NCBI GenBank assembly: GCA_019448215.1 | Contig: CP080408.1 | Coordinates: 2,852,001-2,916,000, forward strand | Length of the DNA stretch: 64,000 nucleotides | Direction of reading: 5' to 3' | Origin: Thalassovita mediterranea | GTDB lineage: Bacteria; Pseudomonadota; Alphaproteobacteria; Caulobacterales; Hyphomonadaceae | Part shown: one piece after another, positions 48,267-56,580 of the stretch | Layout: each line of letters opens with the position of its first letter | Numbering within the stretch: the stretch's first letter is position 1 | Position numbers and translations under genes: made by a program | Notes under the pieces: generated by a model | The model's database searches: none | Told to the model about the DNA's origin: nothing | Seen by the model: only the letters and a program-made list of their open reading frames with translations

Positions 48267-49550
48267 TCAGCCTGCTGCACCTGTGAACAGCTGCACGGGG
48301 AGCGCACCGACAACCGCGCCTGAAAGGCAGGTCGCGAGCGTACCGGCGATCAGCGTCTTCCAGGCGAGCTCAAGGAAGGTGGAGCGGCGTTCCGGACAGA
48401 TGATGTTGAGGCCTCCAATCAGGATGCCGATAGAGCCAAAGTTCGCAAAGCCGCAGATCGCGTGCGCCGTGATGATGCGGGTGCGCGGGTCCATGGCGTC
48501 GACCGGCACATTTCCGAGCTCGATGAAGGCCACGAACTCGGTCAGCACCGTCTTGATGCCCATGAGCGAGCCGGAAAGCGGCGCTTCGCTCCATGGCACA
48601 CCAATCATGTACATCAGCGGCGAGAAGATCCACCCAAGGACCCGCTGGATCGAAAGCGGCTCACCGCCCACCGCAGGCAGTGCGCCCAGACCGGCATTCA
48701 CCAGCCAGAGCAGCGCCAGCGCCGCGATCAGCATGGTCGCGATGTTGAGCACGATCTGCAGGCCATCAGCCGCGCCCGTCGCGAAAGCATCCATGGTCGA
48801 ATTGTATTTGAAGTCCGGCTCATGCGCGCGTTCTGACGGGTCCGTCGTTTCCGGGATCATGACCAGCGCCATGGCGACAGCCGCGGGTGCAGCAATGATC
48901 GACGCGGTTAGAAGCTGGGCCAGCGGGTTGGCCATCACGCCGTCGAGGAAAGTCGTATAGATCACCAGCACCGAGCCAGCGATGGTCGCGAAACCTGCCG
49001 TCATCAGGATGAAGATTTCAGACCGCGTCATGCCCTTGATGTACGGCTTCACAAGAACCGGGGCTTCGGTCATGCCCATGAAGACGTTGGCCGACACAGC
49101 AAGCGAGGTTGCCCCGCCAAGGCCCATCAGCTTGCGGAAAATGAAAGCAAAGCCCTTCGTGATCCAGCGCAAGATGTGCCAGTGCCAGAGGATCGCAGAC
49201 AGCGCGGCAACCACGATCACCACTGGCAGGATCTGGAAGAAGAATAGCGGCGGCGCATCGCCGGTCATGATCGCGCTGGCGGCCTGGTTGTCGCCCACAT
49301 AACCGAACACAAAACTGGTGCCGTTACGGGTCGCTTCCTGAAGCGCGTCGACAATGAAGTTCGCCTTGAAAAGAAGGCTGCGCACAAACGGAATGCCGAA
49401 CAGCAGGAGCGCAAAGGCGAACTGCATAGCCACCGCGCCCAGTACGAGCCTCAGTGGAAACTGGCTGCGCTTTTCAGACAGGCCCCAGCCGATTGCGAAG
49501 ATCAGCGCGATCCCTAGAAGTGCGCGCGCATTGTCCCAGCCCCATTCCAT
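48267..49550 (-). CDS. NupC-type concentrative nucleoside transporter
   Basis: The 427-residue inner-membrane symporter imports nucleosides with protons or sodium. It is a CNT-family protein with an N-terminal three-helix region and the conserved core GVPWSEAPLSGSLMGIKTVLTEFVAFIEL, plus GMTEAPVLVKPYIKGMTRSE in the helical hairpins. Length is normal. It is followed by a TonB-dependent receptor gene, an arrangement that could pair outer- and inner-membrane uptake. Confidence 0.94.
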   Translation of the reverse strand: MEWGWDNARALLGIALIFAIGWGLSEKRSQFPLRLVLGAVAMQFAFALLLFGIPFVRSLLFKANFIVDALQEATRNGTSFVFGYVGDNQAASAIMTGDAPPLFFFQILPVVIVVAALSAILWHWHILRWITKGFAFIFRKLMGLGGATSLAVSANVFMGMTEAPVLVKPYIKGMTRSEIFILMTAGFATIAGSVLVIYTTFLDGVMANPLAQLLTASIIAAPAAVAMALVMIPETTDPSERAHEPDFKYNSTMDAFATGAADGLQIVLNIATMLIAALALLWLVNAGLGALPAVGGEPLSIQRVLGWIFSPLMYMIGVPWSEAPLSGSLMGIKTVLTEFVAFIELGNVPVDAMDPRTRIITAHAICGFANFGSIGILIGGLNIICPERRSTFLELAWKTLIAGTLATCLSGAVVGALPVQLFTGAAG

Positions 49551-49702
49551 CCGGCTAACTCCCTGATGCCCTCTATCCTTAACTGCCTTATCGCGCGTCC
49601 CGCATATCCACCAGACCCGGGAGTCAGATCATTTGTCGGAACGGTGCGTCTGGCAGCACGTTGATCAGAGGTAAGAAGAAAGCTGAAAAAGAAGGAGCGA
49701 TC

Positions 49703-49972
49703 ATGAAACGCAAGACTTTCACCCCGCTACGCGACCAGAAGGTCAATATGGAGCCACGCCCGGTCACGACTGACAAGGTAGACGGCATCATGAACTCCTC
49801 AGCTGCCCTTGATGAAAAAATGGAAAAGCTGAATGAGCTTCGCCAGGCCCACAGCGACTGGGCGAACCGTCAGCCGGAAACCGATGGCAAGCCGTTGCTG
49901 CGCTATATTGATGAGGCAGTGAAGCGCCTCCTCCACGATGACAAGCTGGAGCAGAAGGTCGAAGCAGCCTAA
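49703..49972 (+). CDS. small protein of unknown function
   Basis: I do not recognise this 89-residue protein. It starts at an ATG with a strong AAGGAG site (a longer TTG-initiated frame at 49661 is rejected). It is charged, helical and lacks cysteines: residues 40-89 look like two amphipathic helices separated by a Gly-Lys-Pro turn, as in small adaptor or nucleoid proteins. A clear terminator follows. The gap of 152 bases upstream presumably holds its promoter. Confidence 0.72.
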   Translation: MKRKTFTPLRDQKVNMEPRPVTTDKVDGIMNSSAALDEKMEKLNELRQAHSDWANRQPETDGKPLLRYIDEAVKRLLHDDKLEQKVEAA

Positions 49973-49996
49973 TCGGCCACTAAACCAGACCAACAA

Positions 49997-50030
49997 AAAG
50001 CCGCGGGCGCCCTAATGGCCCCGCGGCTTT
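49997..50030. terminator. bidirectional Rho-independent terminator
   Basis: An 11-bp perfect stem (49997-50007 with 50020-50030) lies between convergent genes at 49703-49972 and 50054-50422. T-tracts flank both ends (CGTTTG on the plus strand, CTTTTTG on the minus strand), so it can end transcripts from either side. Confidence 0.88.
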
Positions 50031-50053
50031 CGTTTGTGGCTATAGGCCGGTCA

Positions 50054-50422
50054 CTAGCCGAGCTTGCAGACGCAGATCTTGTTGCCATCCGGATCTCGGA
50101 AATAGGCGCCATAGAAGGTCGGCATTCGCTTGCCGGGTTCACCGTCCGGCGTCGCGCCTAGTTCGATGGCTTTCGCATAGGCCTTGTCCACGGTCTCATT
50201 ATCGGCGCAAGCAAGCGCGGGCATCACGCCATTGCCAACCGTGGCAACTTGCTCGTCATAAGGCCCGCCAATCGCCAGCATGGGCTGGCCGGGCCCCGTG
50301 CCATAGAAATAGAGACGGCCATTGTCGAAGAAGCGCTTTGCGCCAATCGTCGGCATGAAGCCATCATAGAATTCCAGGGCTTTCTCGATATTGTTCGAGC
50401 CTAGCGTCACATAAGCGAGCAT
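50054..50422 (-). CDS. VOC family (glyoxalase/bleomycin-resistance-like) protein
   Basis: From the ATG at 50422, with AAGGAGG upstream, the protein is 122 residues, a single VOC domain. Landmarks are AYVTLGSNNIEKALEFYDGF near the N-terminus and FYGAYFRDPDGNKICVCKLG at the C-terminus. Metal ligand candidates cannot be placed confidently. The function is unknown; members include dioxygenases, isomerases and drug-binding proteins. The longer frame start is rejected. Confidence 0.86.
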   Translation of the reverse strand: MLAYVTLGSNNIEKALEFYDGFMPTIGAKRFFDNGRLYFYGTGPGQPMLAIGGPYDEQVATVGNGVMPALACADNETVDKAYAKAIELGATPDGEPGKRMPTFYGAYFRDPDGNKICVCKLG

Positions 50423-50568
50423 GTCAGTCCTCCTTGCTGATCTTGATCGCTGTTGCAGCATGCCAGGCACACCCCAGCAAGCACTTCCCCAGCGCGAATG
50501 CTTGACGTTTACGTGAGCGGGTGCTGCAAGGCTGACCGTCAAGTTTTACCTCAGTCAGGAGATACCCC

Positions 50569-51486
50569 ATGGCAGACATTCGTTTTGACGGCAAAGTCGC
50601 TATCGTCACCGGTGCAGGCGGCGGTCTTGGCCGTTGTCACGCGCTCGAACTCGCCCGCCGCGGCGCAAAGGTCGTCGTGAACGATCTCGGCGCATCGATG
50701 GACGGATCCGGCGGCAGCTCGGCAGCCGCCGATGAAGTCGTCAAGGAAATCGAAGCGCTCGGCGGTGAAGCCATCGCGAACGGTTCTTCGGTCACCGACG
50801 ATGCCGGCGTGAAGAAGATGATCGACGACGCCATGAACAAGTGGGGCCGCATCGACATCCTGATCGCCAATGCAGGCATCCTGCGCGACAAGTCCTTCTC
50901 CAAGATGACGATGGAAGACATCCAGCTCGTCGTCGACGTCCACCTCATGGGCTCCTTCAAGCCGATCAAGGCGGCCTGGGACATCATGAAAGAGCAGAAT
51001 TTCGGCCGCATCGTTGTGACGACCTCCTCGACCGGCCTCTACGGCAACTTCGGTCAGGCCAACTATGGCGCCGCCAAGCTAGGCCTCGTCGGCATGATGA
51101 ACACGCTGAAGATCGAAGGCGCGAAGAACAACATCAAGATCAACGCAGTCTGCCCGGTCGCTGCAACCCGCATGACCGAGGGCCTGATGCCAGAAGAAGT
51201 CCTGAAACAGCTGAAGCCGGAATATGTCACGCCGGGCGTGATGAACCTCGTCAAGGACGACGCCCCGACCGGTATGGTCCTCTCGGCTGGCGCTGGCGCC
51301 TTCTCCATGGCGGAAATCGTCGAGACCAATGGTGCATTCGTTGGCCAGGGCGACGCCCTTACCGCCGAAGCGGTTGCAGCCAAGTGGGACCAGATCACCG
51401 ACAAGTCGACCCAGACGCACTTCAACGCTGGCGGCGAGCACGGTCAGAACATCTTCCGCCTCCTCGCTGAGGGCGCAAAAGGCTAG
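50569..51486 (+). CDS. SDR family 3-hydroxyacyl-CoA/17-beta-HSD4-like dehydrogenase
   Basis: The 305-residue classical SDR has the cofactor motif TGAGGGLGRCHALELARRGAKVVVNDLGA (residues about 14-42) and the active-site pattern TTSSTGLYGNFGQANYGAAK (Ser about 154, Tyr and Lys about 163-167). The VNDLG and the NAGILRDKSFSKM stretch match the dehydrogenase part of peroxisomal multifunctional enzyme 2, which acts on (3R)-hydroxyacyl-CoA. Here the hydratase part is absent. AGGAG precedes the ATG. With the MaoC-like gene it fits fatty-acid or steroid side-chain degradation. Confidence 0.9.
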   Translation: MADIRFDGKVAIVTGAGGGLGRCHALELARRGAKVVVNDLGASMDGSGGSSAAADEVVKEIEALGGEAIANGSSVTDDAGVKKMIDDAMNKWGRIDILIANAGILRDKSFSKMTMEDIQLVVDVHLMGSFKPIKAAWDIMKEQNFGRIVVTTSSTGLYGNFGQANYGAAKLGLVGMMNTLKIEGAKNNIKINAVCPVAATRMTEGLMPEEVLKQLKPEYVTPGVMNLVKDDAPTGMVLSAGAGAFSMAEIVETNGAFVGQGDALTAEAVAAKWDQITDKSTQTHFNAGGEHGQNIFRLLAEGAKG

Positions 51487-51511
51487 TTCAGCCACGCCAT
51501 CCAAAAATTGA

Positions 51512-51554
51512 GGGCCACGCCCGCAGCCTTGCATTCAAGCTGCAGGCGTGGCCC
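51512..51554. terminator. hairpin terminator after the SDR gene
   Basis: A 10-bp perfect outer stem (51512-51521 with 51545-51554) and inner pairing form a long hairpin 25 bases after the SDR stop. The plus-strand tail AATCATTT is a weak T-tract; the minus-strand tail has TTTTT. Confidence 0.6.
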
Positions 51555-51589
51555 AATCATTTCAGCCACACCGTTTCGGAGGAAATGAC

Positions 51590-51943
51590 ATGCGCCTTGC
51601 CCTTTTGACCGCCAGCCTGTTGCTGCTCGCCGCCTGCCAGCCACAGCCAATCCCTGTCGATGGTGATCCGGCATCGCGCCCAGCCGATACGCCTCGGGCG
51701 GAGGGTGAAATGTGCGGCGGCATCGCGGGGATTCAGTGTGGTGAAGGGCTCTATTGCACGAAGCCAGTTGGCCAGTGCGTCAGCACCGCTGATGGCTCCG
51801 GCATATGCGCCCCTCGCCCGGAAGTGTGCACCCAGCAATACGATCCGGTCTGCGGCTGCGATGGCAAGACCTATGGCAATGCCTGCACGGCGGCAGCTGC
51901 AGGCGTCGACGTCGCCTCGCAGGGTGAATGTCCTGCAGACTAA
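51590..51943 (+). CDS. lipoprotein with Kazal-type serine protease inhibitor domain
   Basis: The 117-residue precursor has a lipoprotein signal peptide with the lipobox LAAC (lipidated C16). The C-terminal part holds a Kazal domain (CTQQYDPVCGCDGKTYGNACT, residues about 86-106, with the closing GEC). A preceding Cys-rich stretch (CGGIAGIQCGEGLYC) resembles a follistatin-like or IGFBP-like linker. It is anchored to the cell envelope and may inhibit proteases in the periplasm or outside. GGAGG precedes the ATG. The inhibitory target is unknown. Confidence 0.9.
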   Translation: MRLALLTASLLLLAACQPQPIPVDGDPASRPADTPRAEGEMCGGIAGIQCGEGLYCTKPVGQCVSTADGSGICAPRPEVCTQQYDPVCGCDGKTYGNACTAAAAGVDVASQGECPAD

Positions 51944-51951
51944 AATCGGCG

Positions 51952-52596
51952 CTAGAGCGCCTCAGCCAGCCCTTCGACAAGCGGCAAGAGCGGCTCGGCG
52001 AGCGGTGAATGAGTGCGTGCACCGTCCTTGGTGACGATGCGAAGGGTCTGGCGACCGTCGACGCCGATGACCGGCGCAACGACTTTCCCGCCTGCAGCGA
52101 GCTGCGCGAAAAGGTCTTCAGGGATTTTCGTGACTGCACCTGTGACGAGCACTCGGTCGTAAGGCGCATGCTCGCGCCAGCCAACAAACCCGTCTGCCTG
52201 ACGAAGACTGACATTCCGGATGCCGAGCGCCTCCAGATTGCTACGCGCTGCGTCGACCAGCGTCTTGAAGCGATCAACCGCCCAGACCTTGCCTGCGAGT
52301 TTCGACATGAGCGCGGCGGTATAGCCGCTCCCGGCGCCGATGAGCAAGTAGCTCTCCTTACCACCCGGCGTCATCTCCAGCGCGGTGAGAAGCTGTGCCA
52401 CGGTCAGCGGCTTGGGCAGTACCTGACCGCAAGGCAGCGGCAGGACAGCATCTTCCGCCGCAAGCTTGTGCAGCGACTTGTCGATGAAATCCCGCCTATC
52501 GACCGTTTCCATCGCTGACAGGACGGCGTCGTCCCGTATGCCCTGCTGGCGAAGCTGCAGGATGAAGCGGGCGGCGCGGAACGGGTCAGTGCTCAC
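51952..52596 (-). CDS. pcm: protein-L-isoaspartate O-methyltransferase
   Basis: Pcm repairs isoaspartyl residues in damaged proteins using S-adenosylmethionine. I chose the GTG at 52596, which overlaps the surE stop by one base; a GTG at 52605 is an alternative. The protein is 214 residues with SAM motif LLIGAGSGYTAALMSKL, and the PCMT landmarks VLPLPCGQVLPKPLTVAQLL and DRVLVTGAV. The length is normal. The surE-pcm gene order is widely conserved. Confidence 0.92.
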   Translation of the reverse strand: MSTDPFRAARFILQLRQQGIRDDAVLSAMETVDRRDFIDKSLHKLAAEDAVLPLPCGQVLPKPLTVAQLLTALEMTPGGKESYLLIGAGSGYTAALMSKLAGKVWAVDRFKTLVDAARSNLEALGIRNVSLRQADGFVGWREHAPYDRVLVTGAVTKIPEDLFAQLAAGGKVVAPVIGVDGRQTLRIVTKDGARTHSPLAEPLLPLVEGLAEAL

Positions 52597-53354
52597 TATT
52601 TCCACTCGGCCTTGAGGGTTTCGAGGTAACGGTTGTGGGTGAGGTCCACATGGAGCGGCGTGACGGAAATGCGCCCCTCATAGATCGCTCTCAGGTCAGT
52701 TCCTTCTGGCGGACGCGACAGCCTGCCTTTGAAGCCGATCCAGAAATAGTCGTTGCCGCGCAAATCCTCACGCCGTTCGGTGTGGATGATCTGCTCGTCG
52801 CGAAAGCCCTGACGGGTGACTTCTATACCGGCGACATCTTCTGGCTCACGGTCCGGGAAGTTGATGTTCATCACGACATCATCCGGCCAGCCCTTGTCGA
52901 TCAGCGGCTTGATCACCTTGGCGCCCCAGCTTTTCGATGTTTCCCACGGCAAGGAGCCACGTTCGCGAAAGCTCTGCGCCTGGCTGAGCGCGATGGACGG
53001 CACACCGAGATGCATGCCGAACATGGCGCCCGCAATCGTCCCTGAAAGGCTGGTATCCTCAGCGATGTTCTGGCCGCGATTGACGCCAGACAGGATGAGG
53101 TCCGGCTTTTCCGGCATCAGGTCATGCACCGCCAGAAGCACACAGTCGGTCGGCGTACCCATGACCGCCCAGCATTTCTCACGCACTTCACGCGTGCGCA
53201 CAGGCTGGGTCAGCGTGATGGATCGCGACTGACCAGACTGCTCGACCTCAGGCGCCGCGATCCAGATGTCGTCAGAGAGCTCTCTCGCAATCGACTCCAG
53301 CACCGATAGCCCCGGCGCATGGATCCCGTCATCATTGGTGAGGAGAATTCTCAT
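52596..53354 (-). CDS. surE: 5'/3'-nucleotidase SurE
   Basis: SurE is a metal-dependent phosphatase for nucleoside monophosphates, induced in stationary phase in E. coli. The 252-residue protein starts [15 protein letters not shown] with the catalytic D8-D9, and later shows [26 protein letters not shown], both diagnostic. It forms a pair with pcm, and serS lies upstream beyond an intergenic region with repeats. Its ATG follows GGTGAGGAGA-type sequence on the coding side. Confidence 0.97.
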   Translation of the reverse strand: MRILLTNDDGIHAPGLSVLESIARELSDDIWIAAPEVEQSGQSRSITLTQPVRTREVREKCWAVMGTPTDCVLLAVHDLMPEKPDLILSGVNRGQNIAEDTSLSGTIAGAMFGMHLGVPSIALSQAQSFRERGSLPWETSKSWGAKVIKPLIDKGWPDDVVMNINFPDREPEDVAGIEVTRQGFRDEQIIHTERREDLRGNDYFWIGFKGRLSRPPEGTDLRAIYEGRISVTPLHVDLTHNRYLETLKAEWK

Positions 53355-53375
53355 TCGTCGTTCCTGCTCGCTTCA

Positions 53376-53401
53376 CATCCTTCGACAAGCTCAGGATGAG
53401 G
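53376..53401. repeat. short palindromic alphaproteobacterial repeat
   Basis: CATCCT-TCGACAAGCTC-AGGATG is a 6-bp stem with an 11-base loop, between surE and serS. This sequence type, with a palindromic core, is a familiar dispersed repeat of many Alphaproteobacteria. It lies immediately beside the copy B repeat. Confidence 0.7.
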
Positions 53402-53423
53402 TTTATTCAGCTTACTTCTGATT

Positions 53424-53512
53424 CCGCCTTCCCAGCGCAAGCTGGGATCCATGGCGGTTGAGACCAGAGCTTCCAGCCGCCATGGGCCCCACCTTTCGGT
53501 GGGGAGACGGGA
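53424..53512. repeat. palindromic intergenic repeat, copy B
   Basis: The two arms (about 53430-53459 and 53473-53507) are imperfect inverted copies with the same layout as copy A at 46033-46124: an outer CCGCC-type end, a CCCAGC-CAAG-CTGGG hairpin, then CCATGGCGG. The loop between arms is unrelated. Its presence on both sides of core genes suggests a dispersed family. Confidence 0.82.
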
Positions 53513-53518
53513 AGTGGC

Positions 53519-54817
53519 CTACCCAATCACCTCAAGCCCGCCCATATAGGGCTGGAGGACAGCCGGCACGCCAATCGTGCCATCCTCGCGCTGATAGTTC
53601 TCCAGCACGGCGACGAGCGTACGGCCAACGGCAAGGCCAGAGCCGTTCAGCGTATGCACGAACTCCGGCTTCGGCTTTGGATTGTCAGCGCTCGGCGCGG
53701 CGCGCCAACGGGCATTCATCCGGCGAGCCTGGAAGTCCCCGCAATAAGAGCACGAGCTGATCTCACGATAGGTATCCTGGCTCGGCAGCCACACTTCGAG
53801 GTCATAGGTCTTGCGGGCACCGAAGCCCATATCGCCCGTACAAAGCAGCATGCGCCGGTAAGGCAGATCAAGACGCTCCAGGATCGTCTCGGCACAGCGC
53901 GTCATCCGCTCCAGCTCTTCAAGGCCTTCGGCTTCGTCCTTCACGATGGAAACAAGCTCCACCTTATTGAACTGGTGCAGGCGGATCATGCCCTTCGTGT
54001 CACGCCCTGCACTGCCCGCTTCAGAACGAAAGCACGGCGTGTGCGCAGTCATGCGGCGCGGCAGGCTGTCGCCCTCAAGGATTTCCTCGCGAACCGTGTT
54101 CGTCAGTGAGATTTCCGAGGTTGCGATAAGCCACATGCCATCGGTCGTCTCAAAGGAATCCTCACCGAACTTCGGCAACTGGCCCGTGCCCTCAAGCGCA
54201 TCCGGGCGAACGAGAAATGGCGGGCTGGTTTCCTGATAGCCATGCTCGCCCGTCTGGACGTCCAGCATATAGTTGGCGAGTGCGCGCTCCAGCCGCGATA
54301 GCTGGTGGCGCAGGACGACGAAGCGCGAACCCGACATCTTGGCGGCGGTCTCGAAGTCCATCATGCCGAGGGCTTCACCAAGGTCTGCATGGTCCTTGGG
54401 CGCAAAGGCGAGCGCGGTTGGCGTGCCAACTTTCTTCTGCTCAGCATTATCGGCTTCGTCCTCGCCTTCCGGAACTTCATCCAGCGGCAGGTTCGGCAGG
54501 CCGAGGATCAGATCATCCAGCTCCTTGCGGGCGGCCTCTTCCTGCTCACCGGCAACCTCGATGGTCTTCTTGGCTTCGGCGACTTCATCGCGCAGGCGTT
54601 CGAACTCAGCCTCGTCGCCGCTCGCCTTCGCCTTGCCGATCAGCTTGGAATTGGCATTGCGCGCGCTTTCGGCCTCCTGCTTGTCAGTCAGCGCCTGACG
54701 CAGGGCCGCATCATGGGCGAGGATGTCGTCGACCTTGTCGCCAAGGCCAGACGCCCGCCGGTTCCAGGCCTTGCGGAAGTGATCGGGGTTCTCACGAATG
54801 GCGCGAAGATCGAACAT
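53519..54817 (-). CDS. serS: seryl-tRNA synthetase
   Basis: SerS charges tRNA-Ser with serine. The 432-residue protein begins [21 protein letters not shown] and has the N-terminal coiled coil (about 30-100) that grips tRNA, then class II motifs: [31 protein letters not shown] (motif 2) and [18 protein letters not shown] (motif 3). Length is normal. It is upstream of surE and downstream of tatC, an order common in Alphaproteobacteria. Confidence 0.98.
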   Translation of the reverse strand: MFDLRAIRENPDHFRKAWNRRASGLGDKVDDILAHDAALRQALTDKQEAESARNANSKLIGKAKASGDEAEFERLRDEVAEAKKTIEVAGEQEEAARKELDDLILGLPNLPLDEVPEGEDEADNAEQKKVGTPTALAFAPKDHADLGEALGMMDFETAAKMSGSRFVVLRHQLSRLERALANYMLDVQTGEHGYQETSPPFLVRPDALEGTGQLPKFGEDSFETTDGMWLIATSEISLTNTVREEILEGDSLPRRMTAHTPCFRSEAGSAGRDTKGMIRLHQFNKVELVSIVKDEAEGLEELERMTRCAETILERLDLPYRRMLLCTGDMGFGARKTYDLEVWLPSQDTYREISSCSYCGDFQARRMNARWRAAPSADNPKPKPEFVHTLNGSGLAVGRTLVAVLENYQREDGTIGVPAVLQPYMGGLEVIG

Positions 54818-54909
54818 TGGTTGGGCTTTCAGGCAGTTCTTTGTGTCTTGCCGATGCGTCTAGTCTAATTGGCGCGCAAGCGGAACCGTCTGAACTGAAC
54901 CTCTGGCCT

Positions 54910-55752
54910 TCAATTTTCGCCAGTGTCGATCGCTTCGTCCTCAGCTGCCTTCTTCTCCATCATGGAGACGCAGATGATGGATATCTCGTAGAGCAGGAAG
55001 ACAGGCACAGCCAGCATCACCTGCGAGATGAGGTCAGGCGGCGTAAAGAAGGCGGCCGCGACGAGAATACCGACAACGGCATATTTGCGCCCGGAACGAA
55101 GCGTGTCGCTACCGATGATCCCTGCCCGACCGAGCAGGCTGAGCACGACGGGCAGCTGGAAGCTCAAACCAAAGGCCAGCATCAGCGCCATGACCAGCGA
55201 GAGGTATTCCGACACCTTGATCTGCGGCGTGATGGCCGCGCGCCCCTCTGCTGCCTGCTGTTCGAATGAAAGCGCAAAGTTCGAAATCAGCGGCAGCATG
55301 ACCCAATAGACGAACAATGCACCGAGCAGGAACAGAACCGGCGCGGCGATCAGGAACGGCAGGACAGCGCCTTTCTCCCGCTTGTAGAGGCCCGGCGCCA
55401 CGAAGGAATAGATCTGCCAGCCCATCACCGGAAACGCCACGAACACACCGGCGAAGAGCGCCAGTTTCAGCTCGACGAAGAATACTTCCAGCGGCGCGGT
55501 GTAGATCAGCTCAAACCGCGTCTCACCACGCTCAATCTCTGCAACCTGAACCAGCGGGTCGAGCAGAATGTTGTAGAGTGGCCGTGCAAAGAAAAAGCAG
55601 AGGAGCGTCGCCCCGGCCAGCGCCGCAATCGACCAGATCAGCCGGGTGCGCAGCTCGATAAGATGGTCGAGCAGCGGCGCGCGCGACGATTCCATCTCGT
55701 TGTCTTCATCGGTGAAGTTCGGCTGCTCGTCGGCCCGCATGTCCTTGCTCAT
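54910..55752 (-). CDS. tatC: Sec-independent protein translocase TatC
   Basis: TatC is the six-helix receptor that binds twin-arginine signal peptides in the inner membrane. The 280-residue protein has the N-terminal MESSRAPLLDHLIELRTRLIWS, where the HLxELRxR motif is diagnostic, and later FVAPGLYKREKGAVLPF. Its start ATG overlaps the tatB stop (ATGA). With tatA and tatB it forms the tatABC operon. Confidence 0.97.
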   Translation of the reverse strand: MSKDMRADEQPNFTDEDNEMESSRAPLLDHLIELRTRLIWSIAALAGATLLCFFFARPLYNILLDPLVQVAEIERGETRFELIYTAPLEVFFVELKLALFAGVFVAFPVMGWQIYSFVAPGLYKREKGAVLPFLIAAPVLFLLGALFVYWVMLPLISNFALSFEQQAAEGRAAITPQIKVSEYLSLVMALMLAFGLSFQLPVVLSLLGRAGIIGSDTLRSGRKYAVVGILVAAAFFTPPDLISQVMLAVPVFLLYEISIICVSMMEKKAAEDEAIDTGEN

Positions 55753-56225
55753 GAGGACGCAGCCTTCTTGCCGTCATCATCAGGCTTGGCCGGAGCATCG
55801 GGCTTGGCTTCGGCCTTCTCACCCGTCGAAGCGGGCTTCTCACTCGAAGCGCTCTCGTCCGACACTGCCGGCGCAGCCTTGTCCTCCGGCACGACGCCCG
55901 GTCCGCCCTCTTTGCCGGCCTCCGGCCAGGGGTTTTCCATCATCACGCGGCGATTGATGTCGCTTTCGGCCTTCTTCATGTCGTTGACCGCTTCGGTCAG
56001 CGCATTGTCGCGGCGAAGGTCCTCGATTTCCTTGCGTAGCTCATCAAGCTCCGCCTGGCGGGCAATGTCATCGAAAGCGGACTGAAACTCGCGCGCCATT
56101 GCGCGGCCCTTGGCGACGAACTGGCCGAGCTTGCGCATCATCAGAGGCAGGTCCTTCGGACCCACGACAATCAATGCGACGATCGCCACGAGCATGAACT
56201 CGGTGAGACCAAATTGTGGAAGCAT
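55749..56225 (-). CDS. tatB: Sec-independent protein translocase TatB
   Basis: The 158-residue protein has the N-terminal helix MLPQFGLTEFMLVAIVALIVVGPKDLP, with the PKDLP turn, then the amphipathic helix GRAMAREFQSAFDDIARQ and a long Ala/Pro/Lys-rich tail. It forms the receptor complex with TatC. The stop overlaps tatC, and tatA lies 23 bases upstream. The length is longer than TatA, as in TatB. Confidence 0.95.
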   Translation of the reverse strand: MLPQFGLTEFMLVAIVALIVVGPKDLPLMMRKLGQFVAKGRAMAREFQSAFDDIARQAELDELRKEIEDLRRDNALTEAVNDMKKAESDINRRVMMENPWPEAGKEGGPGVVPEDKAAPAVSDESASSEKPASTGEKAEAKPDAPAKPDDDGKKAASS

Positions 56226-56248
56226 GCTTAGCCGGCCTCACTTGCCTG

Positions 56249-56497
56249 TCAGCTGGAGGTTTTCGACTTGTCCTTCTCAGGCGTGACGTTCACCATCTTG
56301 TCGTCACTGAGGTGGCGCGACTGCTTGGACTTGTCCTTGTCCTCGCTGTCTGCCTCCTCGTCGTCGTTCAGCCCCTTGCGGAAGCTGCGGACGCCTTTGG
56401 CCATGTCACCCATGATGGATGAAATACGCCCACGTCCGCCAAACAGCAGAAGGGCAACGATCAGCACGATAAGAAGCTGCATCCAGCTAGGGGCCAT
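56249..56497 (-). CDS. tatA: Sec-independent protein translocase TatA
   Basis: The 82-residue protein has the single N-terminal helix (about residues 4-19, [17 protein letters not shown]), the FG hinge and an amphipathic helix ([19 protein letters not shown]), then an acidic/Lys-rich tail. It oligomerises into the translocation pore. Order and spacing with tatB and tatC mark the standard tat operon. Confidence 0.96.
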   Translation of the reverse strand: MAPSWMQLLIVLIVALLLFGGRGRISSIMGDMAKGVRSFRKGLNDDEEADSEDKDKSKQSRHLSDDKMVNVTPEKDKSKTSS

Positions 56498-56580
56498 GGA
56501 AGGTCTCCAGAAGTTCTTCTGAACAAGTAGCGCCCATCAGGATAAGTCTCAATGGGTAACGATCACACAAAGGCGTGCGA

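Noticed and set aside
54217-55269. 350-residue plus-strand frame overlapping serS and tatC
   Set aside because: Composition is Arg/Ser/Pro-rich, typical of shadow frames, and it spans two genes on the other strand.
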